Shown: piece after piece, positions 24,312-36,531 of the stretch
Layout of the letters: every line of letters begins with the position of its first letter
How positions within the stretch are numbered: position 1 is the first letter of the stretch
Assembly: GCF_040412425.1 (NCBI RefSeq)
Contig: NC_089749.1
Coordinates: forward strand, 31,952,313-32,016,312
Reading direction: 5' to 3'
DNA: 64,000 nucleotides
From: Macrobrachium rosenbergii
Lineage: Eukaryota; Arthropoda; Malacostraca; Decapoda; Palaemonidae
Position numbers and translations under genes: made by a program
Notes under the pieces: generated by a model
What the model was told of the DNA's origin: nothing
Databases searched by the model: none
Seen by the model: only the letters and a program-made list of their open reading frames with translations

Positions 24312-26080
24312 CTACCTTTTCCTTTGATGGGCATTCCAAGCGTTGCTTTTCCTTTTCCTTTGTAAGATGGTTTTGGACCTTATGAAAAGGATGTCCTTGC
24401 TGATGTGGCTGTTGCTGTCCTTTTGAAGGGGTTGTCCTTTCTGGCTACCTACCTGTTTATGAGGAAAAGATTTAGAAGTGATTGCAGGCTTATATGATTT
24501 TTTATCAAAGCGAGCCTTTTTTGAGTTGGGTGAAGGGAAATTTCTGGTTTTTTCTTTCCTAATTTCTCCTTTTCCCAGAAGAGCGTACACTGTACAATTT
24601 TGTTGTCGTGCCTGCTCATTGACTTGTGTTACCACAGAATCCTCCAACAGGTCCCTACAGAAGGGATTAGACCGTAATAAGGCAGTTACATTACGAAGTG
24701 ACTTTTAAGCGCCAGTCTAAAAAGTCATAGAGTGCTTCCCATAGGGTTCTCGTAAGACTTTTAGCCACAGCAGCAAAAAGTGTCCTGGAGTCCTCTGGAA
24801 ACCTTTTGGTGGCAGCTTCTAGCAAGGTGGAAGAGGTCAAGATACTAAGGAGAAGAGTCCTAGCACAGAATTCTGATGAAGCTGTCTCATCCGAGATTCT
24901 TCTCATAGGAGTCCCAAATTGTAGAGTAGCACCATCCAAGGGGAGCTTTTTCCGTTTAAAAGGGAGTTGAAGTGTTGCCCACTCCTTGGTGGAATTTTTC
25001 AACACTGGGAGGACTGACAAATGGTTTTAGTTCTGCCATTGGCTCCCGTTTTCTAGTTACTACATAATTCTGGAAGTTTGTCTTCACATGGTTAATTATT
25101 TTAAAGGTGAAGGGACAGATGGCTGGAGGTACTTGGTGAGCTAGTTGAGTTTTATTCATGATGGGAGTACAGATCCACCTACCGTTGATCTGGTAAAGGG
25201 TGCCCTCTTTCCTTTTGAGGCTTCTCCATGTCTGGCAAAGGTGGAATCAGGCACCATTCTGTATTAGGGGATGCTGCCCTGTCTCTAAACTCCACATGTA
25301 CAACTTCAATTATGGTTTTTCTCTCGTTAATCAGATACTTACCATCAGGAGAGAAAATACACATTGAAGCGTCTCGCCAAGGATTATAAGTATCATCATC
25401 AGGGGAGAGTGTTGGAGCCCCTGTTGTGTTCTGACCCTGGGTCTTGTTTGGTCAGAGTTTGTTTCCACTCTCCCTTTTCGATTGCAGGATGCAGTAGTAC
25501 TTTTACACTTTGGAGCGTACATCACTGACTTTATTTCTTTAATTTCCTGTTCAGAATCATGCAAAATGTCCATTATATACTACTGTGCTGTGGCAAGGGC
25601 ATCTTTGATATTACTCATAATTTCCTTACGGAACTGATCAAATGCTGCAAACGGTGTATCCTTTTTGGGGGAGCTTGCATAATCTGACTGAACATCCACA
25701 GCTGAACTGTGACTGCCCGTTGCCCAAGGGGCAGAGGTCCTGAGTGAGTTACTATACCCTTCTGAAAACGTAGTCATTTCACTTGGGGTTAATTGAATCC
25801 TTGTATCCCTTCTGGGGGAAGGATCCTGATCAGCTTCTGAAAGTTGCATGGGGGATTGAATTCCTTCTGGAAAGTTTCTCCCCCGGTAAGCTGAAGGTAG
25901 TGTCCCTGATCCTTCTGGGTTCAGCAAGGTCATTTCGGTAGCAATATCAACTTCATCTAAATGATAATCACCTCCAAGAGGAACTTCCTCCATTTTATCC
26001 GCAGGGTTTACCTGGGAGGTATTGGGGACTGATGTTATTGGGTTTTGGCCCAAATATATGCTGCTGGAGTTATGCCACAA
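24312..26080 (-). pseudogene. DIRS-B gag-like remains
   Basis: Successive minus-strand frames (25580-26080, 25331-25573, 25179-25364, 24691-25020, 24312-24647) cover a gag-like protein lacking recognised enzymatic motifs. Landmarks reused in the fragment at 31285-34900 are SPDGKYLINERKT, EFRDRAASPNTEWC, FKRKKLPLD, LQFGTPMR, EDSRTLFAA and EQARQQNCTV. The first frame is rich in Ser, Pro and acidic residues. The protein is split by stops and frameshifts. It precedes RT in reading direction, as gag does in DIRS elements. Confidence 0.7.
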
Positions 26081-26453
26081 AGATATAATCTCCCCCTTCC
26101 TCTCCCTTGCTGAACCCTAGGACCAATCGTGACAGCCTGAAACGAGCTGTCTCATCCTTAAAACTTGCTGCCAAGAGCACACTGCAAATTTCGCACATAT
26201 ATGGAGACCAAGCAAATCTGTCCTGTTTTTTGAAAGGACTATGCTCATGCAGACATTGCTGCCATAAGACTGAAAAAGTTTGACTGCACTATGTAAGTAA
26301 GTAGTATGGTAAGTCCCAGCCCCTCAGGCCTCATGGTTGAATGCAAATGGCTCCCTGGTGCTGTGGCACTTCTAAGATATTACTGGGGCAGAAACGTTAT
26401 CCTCCATCCCATCCAACATGGTTAGTAAAGTCACCAAATTGTCATAGTTAACA

Positions 26454-26469
26454 CACACACACACACACA
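26454..26469. repeat. (CA)n short microsatellite
   Basis: Short CA dinucleotide run in the 5' part of DIRS-B. Confidence 0.9.
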
Positions 26470-27075
26470 AGTTCTTCACCCCTCCTTATTCATTGGTACT
26501 CCTTCATAGGAACCCTCAATAAAAGAGGAAAGGTGATCCCTCTAGTGACTTTAATATGGACTGCTTTTCATCTGGTTGGTTAAGATTTTTTCAGGAGCTA
26601 AGCCATTTCAATAGCAGTCAATTTTTTTTATATGCTCCTTTGAGGACAAGCAGCAGCTACATTATCAAAACATGTTTTGCCACAGGAAAAACCTCATTTT
26701 GACAGCCACTATTAGTCCTCAAACCCACATGCTTTACCTGACAAAAAGGCACGGGAATCTTTGATGGATGTATTCTTTCACAGGCCTTGCTACTTATAGC
26801 GGAGCCTGACCAACCTTTGCCACTGTTGCCCCACCTGCAAAAGATGGGTGAATCATACTCTTCAGGGCAGTCATTGTAAGACAGGATAAAGTGCCTTCCT
26901 ATCTTGAGTCTCCAGTTACACTTCTTCATTGTACCTTCTGGCCTACCCAAGCCATGAGAAATCTACTGATATTAGTCAGTCTTATAGAGCCTTTGTGGGA
27001 CCACAAGAGTAACTCCTTTGAGAAAGTGCAGCAGTTACCAAAAATAAGTTTTTTTTTATGTTAAAACCTGATTTT

Positions 27076-27859
27076 TTTTTACAAATGGTCCCAAGTCCAG
27101 TTCTGGCATTGGATGTGGAATTTTTAATAATAATTTTAGTAATAGAGGAGCCTTCAGAACTGAGTTAAATGATATTTTAATGACATTAGAATATATTGTA
27201 ACAATACCAAGTTCTCATTTCACAATTTTTTATGATCTTAGTAGAGTTTTGCAGTCCATTGAAATTTTCATTACTGATCATTCAGCAGTACTGGAAATAC
27301 CAGTGTTTATTTCTGTAGCAGTGCTAAGGCAACACTTTCATTTTGTTGGGTTCCTGCCCATGGAAATAAAAAGGCACATTAGCCAGTTAAACAAGCAGCA
27401 ACAAATCTAATTCTACAACAATTTGTTGTTCCCTATCATAATTTCTTTTCTTCTATTTCAAATCCAATTCAGAATTTGTGGCAGAAGCAATGGCATAAAT
27501 AATTTAAAATCCTACATCGACACCATACAGAACTTAGGCTGTTGATGAAAATTATTGTGAAACTGTCAATCATTAGTTTGGAAACATACAAAGGATGGTT
27601 TAACCAGACCAATGATTTAAATTTCTTAACTCTCACAGGTCTCACCTTAAATTATTTTTTTTTATGAAACAAAATTAAATTATATCTTCGCCAATATATT
27701 ACATTGTCATGGTGAACCCCTTCAATTACAATACTTACCATTTAAGATTCAAGGTTTAGTTCTTAAACTAATGACTAGTTTACAAGGCACTGTTTCAGTA
27801 AAGGACATCTTTAAAATTCAAAGTCTGAGCACTGTACAAACACTAGAATATTTGCTTAC
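27076..27859. other. Intron sequence without recognised features
   Basis: AT-rich, no family resemblance found. The small plus-strand frame at 27180-27410 has no recognisable domain and no supporting structure. Confidence 0.5.
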
Positions 27860-28088
27860 CAATATGTTATCTGTATAGTACCAACACCTCTATAACCAGG
27901 AAGAGGCTGTGGTAAGATGGTAATCTTCATTTTACCATCAGGTTGCGTGCCTCGTTTCTCTCCATGAATTGTTTTGCAATTAGGGCACTCTAGGAACTGT
28001 GGAGTAGTTTTTATCATACTCCTAATACAAGCTGCATGGAACATATGATTACAAAGGCTCAAGCTGACAACACCATTACCATGAAACC
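27860..28088 (-). CDS. Deltex E3 ubiquitin ligase, second RING exon
   Basis: Internal exon of the minus-strand Deltex gene. It follows a CATTACAG acceptor (AG at 28090-28089) and ends at ATTG|GTAAGC (GT at 27859-27858). It is 229 bases long. The first two bases complete the glycine codon opened by exon 53665-53779, and the last two open the cysteine codon finished by exon 9197-9305. It encodes FHGNGVVSLSLCNHMFHAAC, then IRSMIK, CPNCKTIHGEKRGTQPDGKM and LPGYRGVGTIQITY. CxHxxHxxC plus CPNC form the third to eighth metal ligands of a RING-H2 finger, and the GTQP...LPGY...GTIQITY block is the start of the Deltex C-terminal domain. The family acts in Notch signalling and ubiquitin/ADP-ribose transfer. 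Which Deltex paralogue this is cannot be told from these exons. Confidence 0.93.
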
Positions 28089-29651
28089 CTGTAATGAGAC
28101 AGAAGTCATTATCTTATGCCATAAAATTAGCAATTATCAGATGCAAAAAATGACGAAATACAAAAGCAATTCAGAGACAATACATGCAAAAAATTGAACT
28201 ATTACATCTGAGCCTCTCTTATTTCTACTTAAACTTTTCTAAATATGCAGAGAAATTACCACTCCAAATGCATTACAGTACTGACAAACCCCAAGTACTG
28301 TAAAGAAATGGAACTTCAAGAACCCATAGGTACTGAATTTTGGCATGAAGTAGAGATTAAGTATAAAAGGGGAAAGCAATCAGATTTATATCAATAGCCT
28401 AATTTTTTGGCAAGCAATACCACTGATCTACTAATACGATTCAGTTACTATTGCCTGGTAAATTTACCAACACCTGGAGTAAAAAAAAAACCATAACTCT
28501 CATAGGTCTGATCCAAAAGTTTGTTATGATAAAGACAGCCTCGTAATGATATTTTACTTTTACACTGTTACTATATTCTATGTTGACTAAAAACAAATAG
28601 AGGTAATACTTAAAAGCCAGGGCAGCCATTAATGCCTTCATTTGCACTGCTGAATGAACACCATTTCAATGCATGGAACTCACCCCTCATGTATAAAAAG
28701 TGTCTCATGGATGACATGAGACTCCCCCCACGCCCCCGTCACAATTCTTTTGGTTCTACTTAGGCAACTCGTAACAGATATGTATTACTTTTCCAAGATC
28801 ACTGTAAGAAGTTTGTCAATGTTCTAGTGACAAAGGGGAACACTTGATTTTCAACTTAAAGGATACCTTCTGGAAGAGGTACAGACCTTCAGTAAGCCTC
28901 AAATGCCACGTAGGAAGGAACTCTTTCTCAATGATGAAGCACAGACACTTTTATTTGGATATGACAATGATATCAGTGGACCTAAATTATCATGTAGTTC
29001 TAGAGACATTAGTGAATATGGTGATGCTTATGATAAAGTTACAAACAACCCTGTCTTAGGTGATTTTATAACTTCAGGTTCTATCAAAGATGATCTTGAA
29101 TCAGAAGAAATGGTGGAAGAGGAAGAGTTGCCAAGCACAAGCAGTGGTGTGAGCAAGGTCAAAAAATGAGATAAAATTTATAAGTGGATCAACATTTATG
29201 ATTCAGATGGTCAAAATCGGTGCCTTGAGACTTTCATAGGTGATAATTTTGTCGCATTTTCTACAGAATGAAAATGTAGTCAATGTTTGATTTCTTTTAT
29301 GCAGTCTTCTTGAAGGAAACTTTTCACTATATGGTTACAAAAACCAGAATAAAACTGCAGAGATTTTCTCAACAAGACTCAAATAAAGCCAATTTCCTGT
29401 TACAGAAAATGGTTTCCAACAGCCACAGATGAAATGAACCCTTTCACTTAACAAAGAATGATATTGATATCCAAATTTAAGTCCTTCACATTCTGATGAC
29501 GTATGAAAAAAAAAAGATTGCACAAACCAGCAGACAAGATTAGGATCATTTTTGGCAACTGTTCTTGATATTTTTTATACATGTGTAACATGTTTATTTG
29601 TTCTGTATAGTTTTAGATTATTATTCTATACTTAGTTCATTTATCTTTTTT

Positions 29652-29653
<2 letters not shown>
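28089..29653. other. Intron sequence, one unassigned open frame
   Basis: Mostly featureless AT-rich DNA. The plus-strand frame 28903-29169 (88 residues, acidic C-terminal half: SEEMVEEEELPSTSSG) has a composition seen in N-terminal regions of some transposases, but no domain is recognisable and no termini were found. Left unassigned. Confidence 0.35.

Positions 29654-29731
<78 letters not shown>
29654..29731. repeat. (GA)n microsatellite
   Basis: About 78 bases of pure GA dinucleotide, 22 bases from the left end of the mariner-like element. Confidence 0.98.
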
Positions 29732-29733
<2 letters not shown>

Positions 29734-29753
29734 TTTTTTATACATATAACATA

Positions 29754-31127
29754 CCGGGTGTTTCGAAATTAGAGGGCGCCCCCTCCACAGAACAAATGGA
29801 AAGTTATAAAGTTTTCTGCTATAGCCTATCTCCAAGCACATTATTTTAAGTTTCTATTAAGCTATTTTTCATTTTACATTTCTTGTATTTTCAGACCGAT
29901 TGACAGAGTTAGATACAGCCATGGCTAACAGCTCGGAGAAAATCAGATGGATTGACTGAATCCCGGCTATAATCTTAAGAGAGGCCAGGGATGCTGGCAC
30001 ATCCTTCATTTCACGTTTCCTGGATAGCTAAATACATTAAAAGAGATGAATCCTTTGTTAAAAGAAACTGGAACAAAAATCCACATGACTGTCATCGAGA
30101 AAAGAGTGAGAATCTTGGAAGGCCTTAAGTCCTTTCTCAGGAGTCAAAAGACATCATAGCTGAGGCAGTGGGTAGACCAAGAAAGTCTTTACGTACATTG
30201 GCGCTTGAACTAGAATCAAAAAGGGGAAAGAAGAGAAGTTATAGTGCTGTATATCGTGAGTTGAAAAAATCTGGTATCAAGCCATTTCATGTTATCAGCT
30301 AGCCCAACATCACTCAGCAACAGAGAGAAGACAGCGCATGGTTTTGTGGTTCATTTCTTAAAGATTGGGATGAAGCTGACTTTCTCCATGTTGCCGCATC
30401 AGATGAATTCTTCATTTACACAGTCAGGAAGCCAAACCATAAAAATGACATCTTTTGGGCTGCAAAGTTGGATGATATCAGTGATGATGTGCGGTATCGC
30501 CAAGTTGTGAAATTTCCTGAATGTTTGGGAATTTTTCTCTGTTTCACAGCCAAATGATTAATGTGGATCATCAAAGAAAAAGGATAGTCATGGAATGGCA
30601 GATACTTCAGAGAAACTGTGCTTACTGGTGGAGTATTTCCTTTCCACAAAGATCCTGAGAGTGTGTTATCTGTTGAAGAAGTCACATTTTTGCATGATAA
30701 GGCACCATGTTTCAAGGCTCTTCAGACACAGGAGCTGCTTCGAAACAGTGGTATCGATTTCTTCTCGTCAAGTGAATTTCCAGGTAGCTCCCTGACCTTA
30801 ATGTGTGTGAAAACACTGGTAGTATCTTAAAGGATCGTGTTGAAGCAAGCACAGTGAACTATGATGGTATACCAAGCCTCGACGACCTGCGAAGAGAGGT
30901 GACCGAAGTGCTCAGGGAAATGGAGTTTGAGTCTCAGCTTTTTTGCAATTTGCTGAAATCATACCGCTCAAGAATGCAGGCTGCGGTACAGGCAGATGGA
31001 GGCCACGCAAAATTTTAAATACTCAGAGAGAAACCTAAATAAACACCTGTTCTGAATTACCTTTGTTTTTGTCCATATCAATTTTAGTTTATGCTGTAGG
31101 GGGGGGCTCTAATTTCGAAACACCCTG
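29754..31127 (+). mobile_element. Tc1/mariner-like DNA transposon, dead
   Basis: TA duplications at 29752-29753 and 31128-31129. The terminal inverted repeats are CCGGGTGTTTCGAAATTAGA at the left and the reverse complement of CTAATTTCGAAACACCCTG at the right. Length 1374, the usual size for the superfamily. Plus-strand remnants include a helix-turn-helix-like N-terminus (GRPRKSLRTLALEL near 30170-30220), FLHVAASDEFFIYTVRKPNH with a catalytic-aspartate-type context near 30385-30440, then HDKAPCFKALQTQELLRNSG near 30690-30755. At least four stops or frameshifts separate these pieces, so no transposase can be made. Confidence 0.85.
30289..31018 (+). pseudogene. Tc1/mariner transposase remnant
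   Basis: Frames 30289-30510, 30618-30830 and 30803-31018 cover the DDE domain of the element above in shifted phases. HDKAPCFKALQTQELL (30690-30740) corresponds to the second catalytic block (usually HDNAP; here Asn is replaced by Lys). SSEFPGSSLTLM near 30770-30800 corresponds to the SPDLNPIE block. The third frame (DRVEASTVNYDGIPSLDDLR) is the C-terminal tail. Inactive. Confidence 0.75.
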
Positions 31128-31190
31128 TATTTGTTTTGTTTAGTCTTGGATTTTTACTCTTTAATTAAATTATTTATTTATTTTCTGCAC

Positions 31191-31192
<2 letters not shown>

Positions 31193-31281
<89 letters not shown>
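31193..31281. repeat. (GA)n microsatellite
   Basis: About 88 bases of pure GA dinucleotide, 64 bases beyond the right end of the mariner-like element. Confidence 0.98.
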
Positions 31282-31282
<1 letters not shown>

Positions 31283-31284
31283 CA

Positions 31285-34200
31285 GTTGTCTAGATCTCTG
31301 TTGAAATCAGAATGGATAATAGGATACAGCCTACTCACTCCCAGAGCTCCAACTGCTAACAATAAAAAGACCTGGTCAGACAGTAAAACCTCAAATCAGA
31401 ATGTTGTATAGGCACCAATATCTGCCCCTGAGAATGATGATGAAAACCTTTGGTGAGACGACACAATGTGCATTCTTTCACCAGATGGAAAATACCTCAT
31501 TAATGAAAGGAAAACTGACTGAGGTTGAGCATATAGAATTTTGGGACAGAGCAGCCTTTCCCAATACTGAATGGCACTCAGTTCCTCCTTCAATAAGAAT
31601 TCAGAAACTGTTGAAGGAGATTGTTATCCTGTCTAAAAATATAGCAATGAAAGTCAAATAGAAGTAACCATATTAATGAAAGCCATATAAGCAACCTTTC
31701 TCCACTGTACAGGAAACTACAGTGCATCAACAATTTTACACTACCAATAACTTCTCTGGGAGGCACCAGCTCAATGTCTCTTCACTTCTGAAACAATCAA
31801 TCATGTGATGACAGAATTTCAGAATTTTGTGATGACTGGGAAATGGGAGTTTATGGCAAAAAATAAAGCCATTTGTCTACACCATCCCAGTATCTGATAG
31901 TGCTATAAAGGAATGAGCAACATTTTTCCTCCCTTAGGAGGAAAAAGCTCCCACTGGACATGGCTACCCAGCAATTTGGGACCCCTATGAGAAAAACCTC
32001 AGCATAGCCATGGTTGAATTTTATGCGATGCTCCACCTATTAACCCTTAAACGCCGAGCCTCTATTTACAAAAATGTCTCCCGTATGCCGACAGCGTTCG
32101 GGAGTTAGCGCCGAAGCGGAAAAAAAGTTTTTTTTTTTTTAAATCACAGCATGCTTAGTTTTTAAGATTAAGAGTTCATTTTTGGCTCCTTTTTTTGCCA
32201 TTGCCTGAAGTTTAGTATGCAACCATCAGAAATGAAAAAAATATCATTATCATATATAAATATTAAAATATATGACAGCGCAAAAAAAATTTTTCATATA
32301 TAATTTTATACAAATCGCGCTGTGAGCAAAACGGTTAAAGCTAACGGGTTTTTTTTTGTATTGTACACTAAATTGCAATGATTTTGGTATATAACAAATT
32401 GTAAAACGATCAAAGCAACACAGAAAATATTATCACAAAATGATGAATGAATTCGTAACGCGCGGACTTAGAAAAATGTTTTTTTTAAAATTCACCATAA
32501 ATCGAAATATTGTGCTAGAGACTTCCCGTTTGTTGAAAAATGAAGCTAATTGATTGAATATTACTAGACTGTAAGTGTTTTAGCTTACAATTGCAGTTTT
32601 CGAACATTTCGGTCGAGTTAAAGTTGACCGAAAGTAGAATTTTTTCTATTTATCGTGATTTATATGAAAATATTTCAAAACTGATAAAAGCTACAACCAT
32701 GAGTTATTTTCTGTTGTATTGTACATGAAATTGCACACAATATCATATACAAAACTTTATGTAACGACTAATATAAAACGGTGCAAACATTACGACAACG
32801 TGACAAAAGAATTTCTGAGATGTTCGGCCAAGTTACCGCGCAGACATCAGGAAAATGTTTTTTTCAAAAATTCACCATAAATCGAAATATTGTGCTAGAG
32901 ACTTCCAATTTATTGCAAAATGAAGGTAAATGATTGAATATTACTAGAATGTAAGAGTTTTAGCTTACAATTGCGTTTTTCAACCATTTCGGTCGAGTTA
33001 AAGTTGACCGAAGGTTGAAATTTTGGCAGTTATCGTGATTTATGTGAAAATATTTCAAAACTGATAAAAGCTACAACCATGAGCTATTTTCTGTTGTATT
33101 CTACATGAAATTGCGCACATTTTCATATATAAAAGTTTATGCAACGACTAATGTAAAACGATGCAAACATTACGACAATGTGACGAAAGAATTTCAGAGA
33201 TGTTCGGCTGAGTTACCGCGCGCAGACGTAAGGAAAAAGTTTTTTTTTCAGAAATTCATCATAAATCGAAATATTGTGCTAGAGACTTCCAGTTTGTTGC
33301 AAAATGAAGGTAAATGATTGAATATTACTAGAATGTAAGAGTTTTAGCTTATAATTGCGTTTTTTTACCATTTCGGTTGAGTTAAAGTTGACAGAAGGTT
33401 GAAATTTTGGCAGTTATCGTGATTTATATGAAAATATTTCAAAACTGATAAAAGCTACAACTATGAGTTATTTTCTGTTGTATTCTACATGAAACTGCGC
33501 ACATTTCCATATATAAAACTTTATGTAACGACTAATATAAAACGGTGCAAACATTACGACAACGTGACAAAAGAATTTCTGCCGCGGACGTAAGGAAAAA
33601 GTTTTTTCAAAAATTCACCATAAATCGAAATATTGTGCTAGAGACTTCCAATTTGTTGCAAAATGAAGGTAAATGATTGAATATTACTAGAATGTAAGAG
33701 TTTTAGCTTAAAATTGCGTTTTTTTACCATTTCGGTCGAGTCAAAGTTGACCGAAGGTTGAAATTTTGGCAGTTATCGTGGTTTATATGAAAATATTTCC
33801 AAACTGATAAAAGCTACAACCATGGGTTGTATGTTGCTGTATTTTACATGAAATTGCGCACCTTTTCATATATAAAACTTTATGTAACAGCTAATATAAA
33901 ACAGTGCAAAACTTACGACAAAATGACAAAAGAATTTCTGAAATTTTCGGCCAAGTTACCGTGCGGGCGTAAGGAGAAAGTTTTTTTCAAAAATTCACCA
34001 TAAATCGAAATATTGTGCTAGAGACTTCCAATTTGTTGCAAAATGAAGGTAAATGATTGAATATTACTAGAATGTAAGAGTTTTAGCTTACAATTGCGTT
34101 TTTCGACCATTTCGGTCGAGTCAAAGTTGACCGAAGGTTGAAATTTGTAGTCGACGTACGGTACGTCCACTCGGCACCCAACAGACAATTTTAGTCGACG

Positions 34201-34900
34201 TATGATACGTCCAGTCGGCGTTTAAGGGTTAAAGGGCTTCTAGAGTCTTCCAGAACAATGTTCACTGCAGAAGCCAACATATTTATGTGGATCCTATTGG
34301 GAGCACTCTACAACTTCTGGAGTGTCGCATTAAGGTAGGCTCCAACATTTCACTCCCCAAAGTAACCTCCCTATTTCATTCTTCCCTTATCTGTTAGGAC
34401 CCTTTTAGAAGAGTCTCTTGCCACACAACTCACTGAATGAGCCCAACAACAGAACTGCACAATACTGTATATATTGATCTTGAAAAAGAGGAATCTGGGA
34501 AACAATACCCTTGAGAGTTTCCTCTTCCTTTGCCTAACAGAGCTTGGTGTGAATCAAAGCCCTACAAACCTCCAGTCACTACTAAAGGACCCCTCCGACA
34601 GCAGAAGAAAACAATAGCATCAGCACCCCTTTCAATGCAGACAAGACACTCCTACAGGAAAAGATAAATTAACTCCTGAACTACATATTACAAGGAAGGG
34701 AAGAGGTGGGAACCCATAGGACTTGCATGGCTGGGGTTGTCTTCTAAAGCATGACATTCAAACCCTTGGAGGACACAGTATAATTTTCAATGGGCTGGGG
34801 TAGAGATGGTCTCACCCTCCCCCTCCTCTAAAGTAGTTTTTCCAAAAACAGACCCCCTTTTAAAAATGGGGCATAGAGAAAGACCATTTTATAGGGGTCA
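31285..34900 (+). pseudogene. DIRS gag fragment DIRS-D, split by a TTAA element
   Basis: Plus-strand gag remains related to the DIRS-B gag (24312-26080). Left part 31285-32040: SPDGKYLINERKT-type block (31440-31520, frameshifted), then a block matching FKRKKLPLD and QFGTPMRKTS near 31930-31990. Right part 34233-34900: LLESSRTMFTAEANIFMW matches EDSRTLFAAVAKSLTRTLW, AQQQNCT matches ARQQNCT, and the last 100 bases resemble the start of the RT region. Many stops. The two halves align to consecutive parts of gag, so the element between them (32044-34228) inserted after this copy arrived. Confidence 0.7.
32044..34228 (+). mobile_element. TTAA-flanked satellite-bearing element, copy P4
   Basis: Perfect TTAA at 32040-32043 and 34229-34232 and perfect termini CCCTTAAACGCC and GGCGTTTAAGGG. 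Length 2185, two bases longer than copy P1. Five modules, with the short module (lacking the GAGATGTTCGGC stretch) in fourth place, as in P1. The right end has both palindromic repeats GTCGACGTACGGTACGTCC and GTCGACGTATGATACGTCC. It is the best preserved copy in the window and interrupts a DIRS gag fragment. No transposase. Confidence 0.8.
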
Positions 34901-35574
34901 TAAACGAAAGGGTTGAAATGTAATAAGCTTTGAGGCTTCCTACATAATTATTCATTAGCCCACTACAAACATGTATTGGTCAATAGATGATTAAATGGTG
35001 ACACCCATTTTTCCAGCTATTATGCAGCAGGTTTTATAGCAATACATTTCTGGCATTTTGAAAGTGAATCTGAAGACAGAAACGATCGTTTACAAAAACT
35101 GAACCCCTCCCCAGCTACTGGAAAACCTTCTCAATGATAAATTATCTCCTCCAAGGAACCTAAGTTTAGATGTATCTTTACTGTTGTGTAAAGGAAGGCT
35201 AATGTTTCACCAGTATATAAAGAGCAAGCATTCAAAATTTAAAATAAAGATTTTCAAACTGGTTTATGGAAACAGTGTTACCTCACTCCATGGTTTGAGA
35301 GGTACAACAATGACATGAGCAAATCATAAAAGTTATGTAAACAATTTATCAACTTGATATTTGCCTACATATCATTTGTATATTTAAGCATTCCATTATA
35401 AGAAAACATTAAAATAAAATGACAGTACAATACTCTAAGAGATAAAAATAACATTCCATTAAAAGAAAACATTAAAAAACACAAAAATACAATACTCTAT
35501 GAGATAAAAATAACAGACTCATCAAAGTACACATATAAAATTTCAAAATTAGTTAGATTTCAATTAGCAGAATG
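34901..35574. other. Intron sequence without recognised features
   Basis: AT-rich; a 30-base phrase (AACATTCCATT...GAAAACATTAAA) is repeated near 35390 and 35450. Nothing else seen. Confidence 0.45.
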
Positions 35575-35865
35575 CAGTCATATCTTGAACTTATGAGGTT
35601 TCATATCCCGAACTTATGCTAGGTTAGGTTCCAGAATCCCTCGTCCAAGACAAATTTTTGCATAATTTTGGCACGGTCTCAAAAAATGCTAATAAATGCT
35701 TATTTCTAGAGTTTAAACACTAAATATGACCCTAACCATGCTCCCAAATTATTAAGCTAACTTTTAAATGAAATTAAAGTTACTGTAATTTCATTTTAAA
35801 AGTTAGCTTAATACATTACCCCTAAAAAAATAAATGGTTGACATAAAAAGGGAGAGTTGGAAGAG

Positions 35866-35868
<3 letters not shown>

Positions 35869-35937
<69 letters not shown>
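35869..35937. repeat. (CT)n microsatellite
   Basis: Pure CT run inside E2. Confidence 0.98.
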
Positions 35938-35939
<2 letters not shown>

Positions 35940-36229
35940 TCTCACAGATCTATTTTTAGAAGACTTCTCAACCTCTTTTTAATAACTTCTTTATTCTACG
36001 TCTCTCTCTCTCTATTGTTCTGAAAAGCTTTTTCATGAATACACAGTCTCTTTTATTTGGACTAATACAAGTCTTAGTTATTGTCTCTATGTTTTAGAAT
36101 GTATCTGCCACACTAGCGCAATTGCAGTTTGTAGATGGTACAGGTAAAATTAGATAAATTTAAACTGTCTACTGTACAGGTAAAGACGTACACAGAAATA
36201 ATAAGTTGTAAAAATGCGTGAGCGCTAAC

Positions 36230-36232
<3 letters not shown>

Positions 36233-36311
<79 letters not shown>
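36233..36311. repeat. (GA)n microsatellite
   Basis: Pure GA run of about 79 bases inside E2. Confidence 0.98.
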
Positions 36312-36313
<2 letters not shown>

Positions 36314-36440
36314 GTCCTTACTTGAAATAACAAGTTAAATTATTTATGAATTATTACGTAGACAGAGAGAATAACATGAGAGAAAGAGAAGTTATTCTTA
36401 CGTTAGATATCGAAAAATGGAAATTCATGATGTATGAAGG

Positions 36441-36446
<6 letters not shown>

Positions 36447-36531
<85 letters not shown>
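36447..36531. repeat. (GA)n microsatellite
   Basis: Pure GA run of about 85 bases at the truncated edge of E2. Confidence 0.98.

Larger units (their letters stand above)
14936..27075 (-). mobile_element. DIRS-like retrotransposon DIRS-B, decayed and invaded
   Basis: Tyrosine-recombinase retroelement on the minus strand. The terminal repeats at about 14936-15060 and 26930-27075 are in inverted relation (GTAGTCGCTGTTGAGTCCTC-type sequence against ACTCCTTTGAGAAAGTGCAG). An internal complementary stretch lies near 15340-15400 (GAGGACTCAACAGCGACTAC). Order in reading direction: gag remains (26080-24312), RT/RNase H copy 2 (24286-22549), a TTAA element (22544-18593), RT/RNase H copy 1 (18588-17138) and recombinase remains (16671-16267). 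All reading frames are broken. Exact outer bases are uncertain by some tens of bases. Confidence 0.7.

Noticed and set aside
28844..29169. Acidic frame as a piggyBac transposase N-terminus
   Set aside because: Composition alone; no DDE domain or TTAA-flanked ends nearby, so it was left unassigned.
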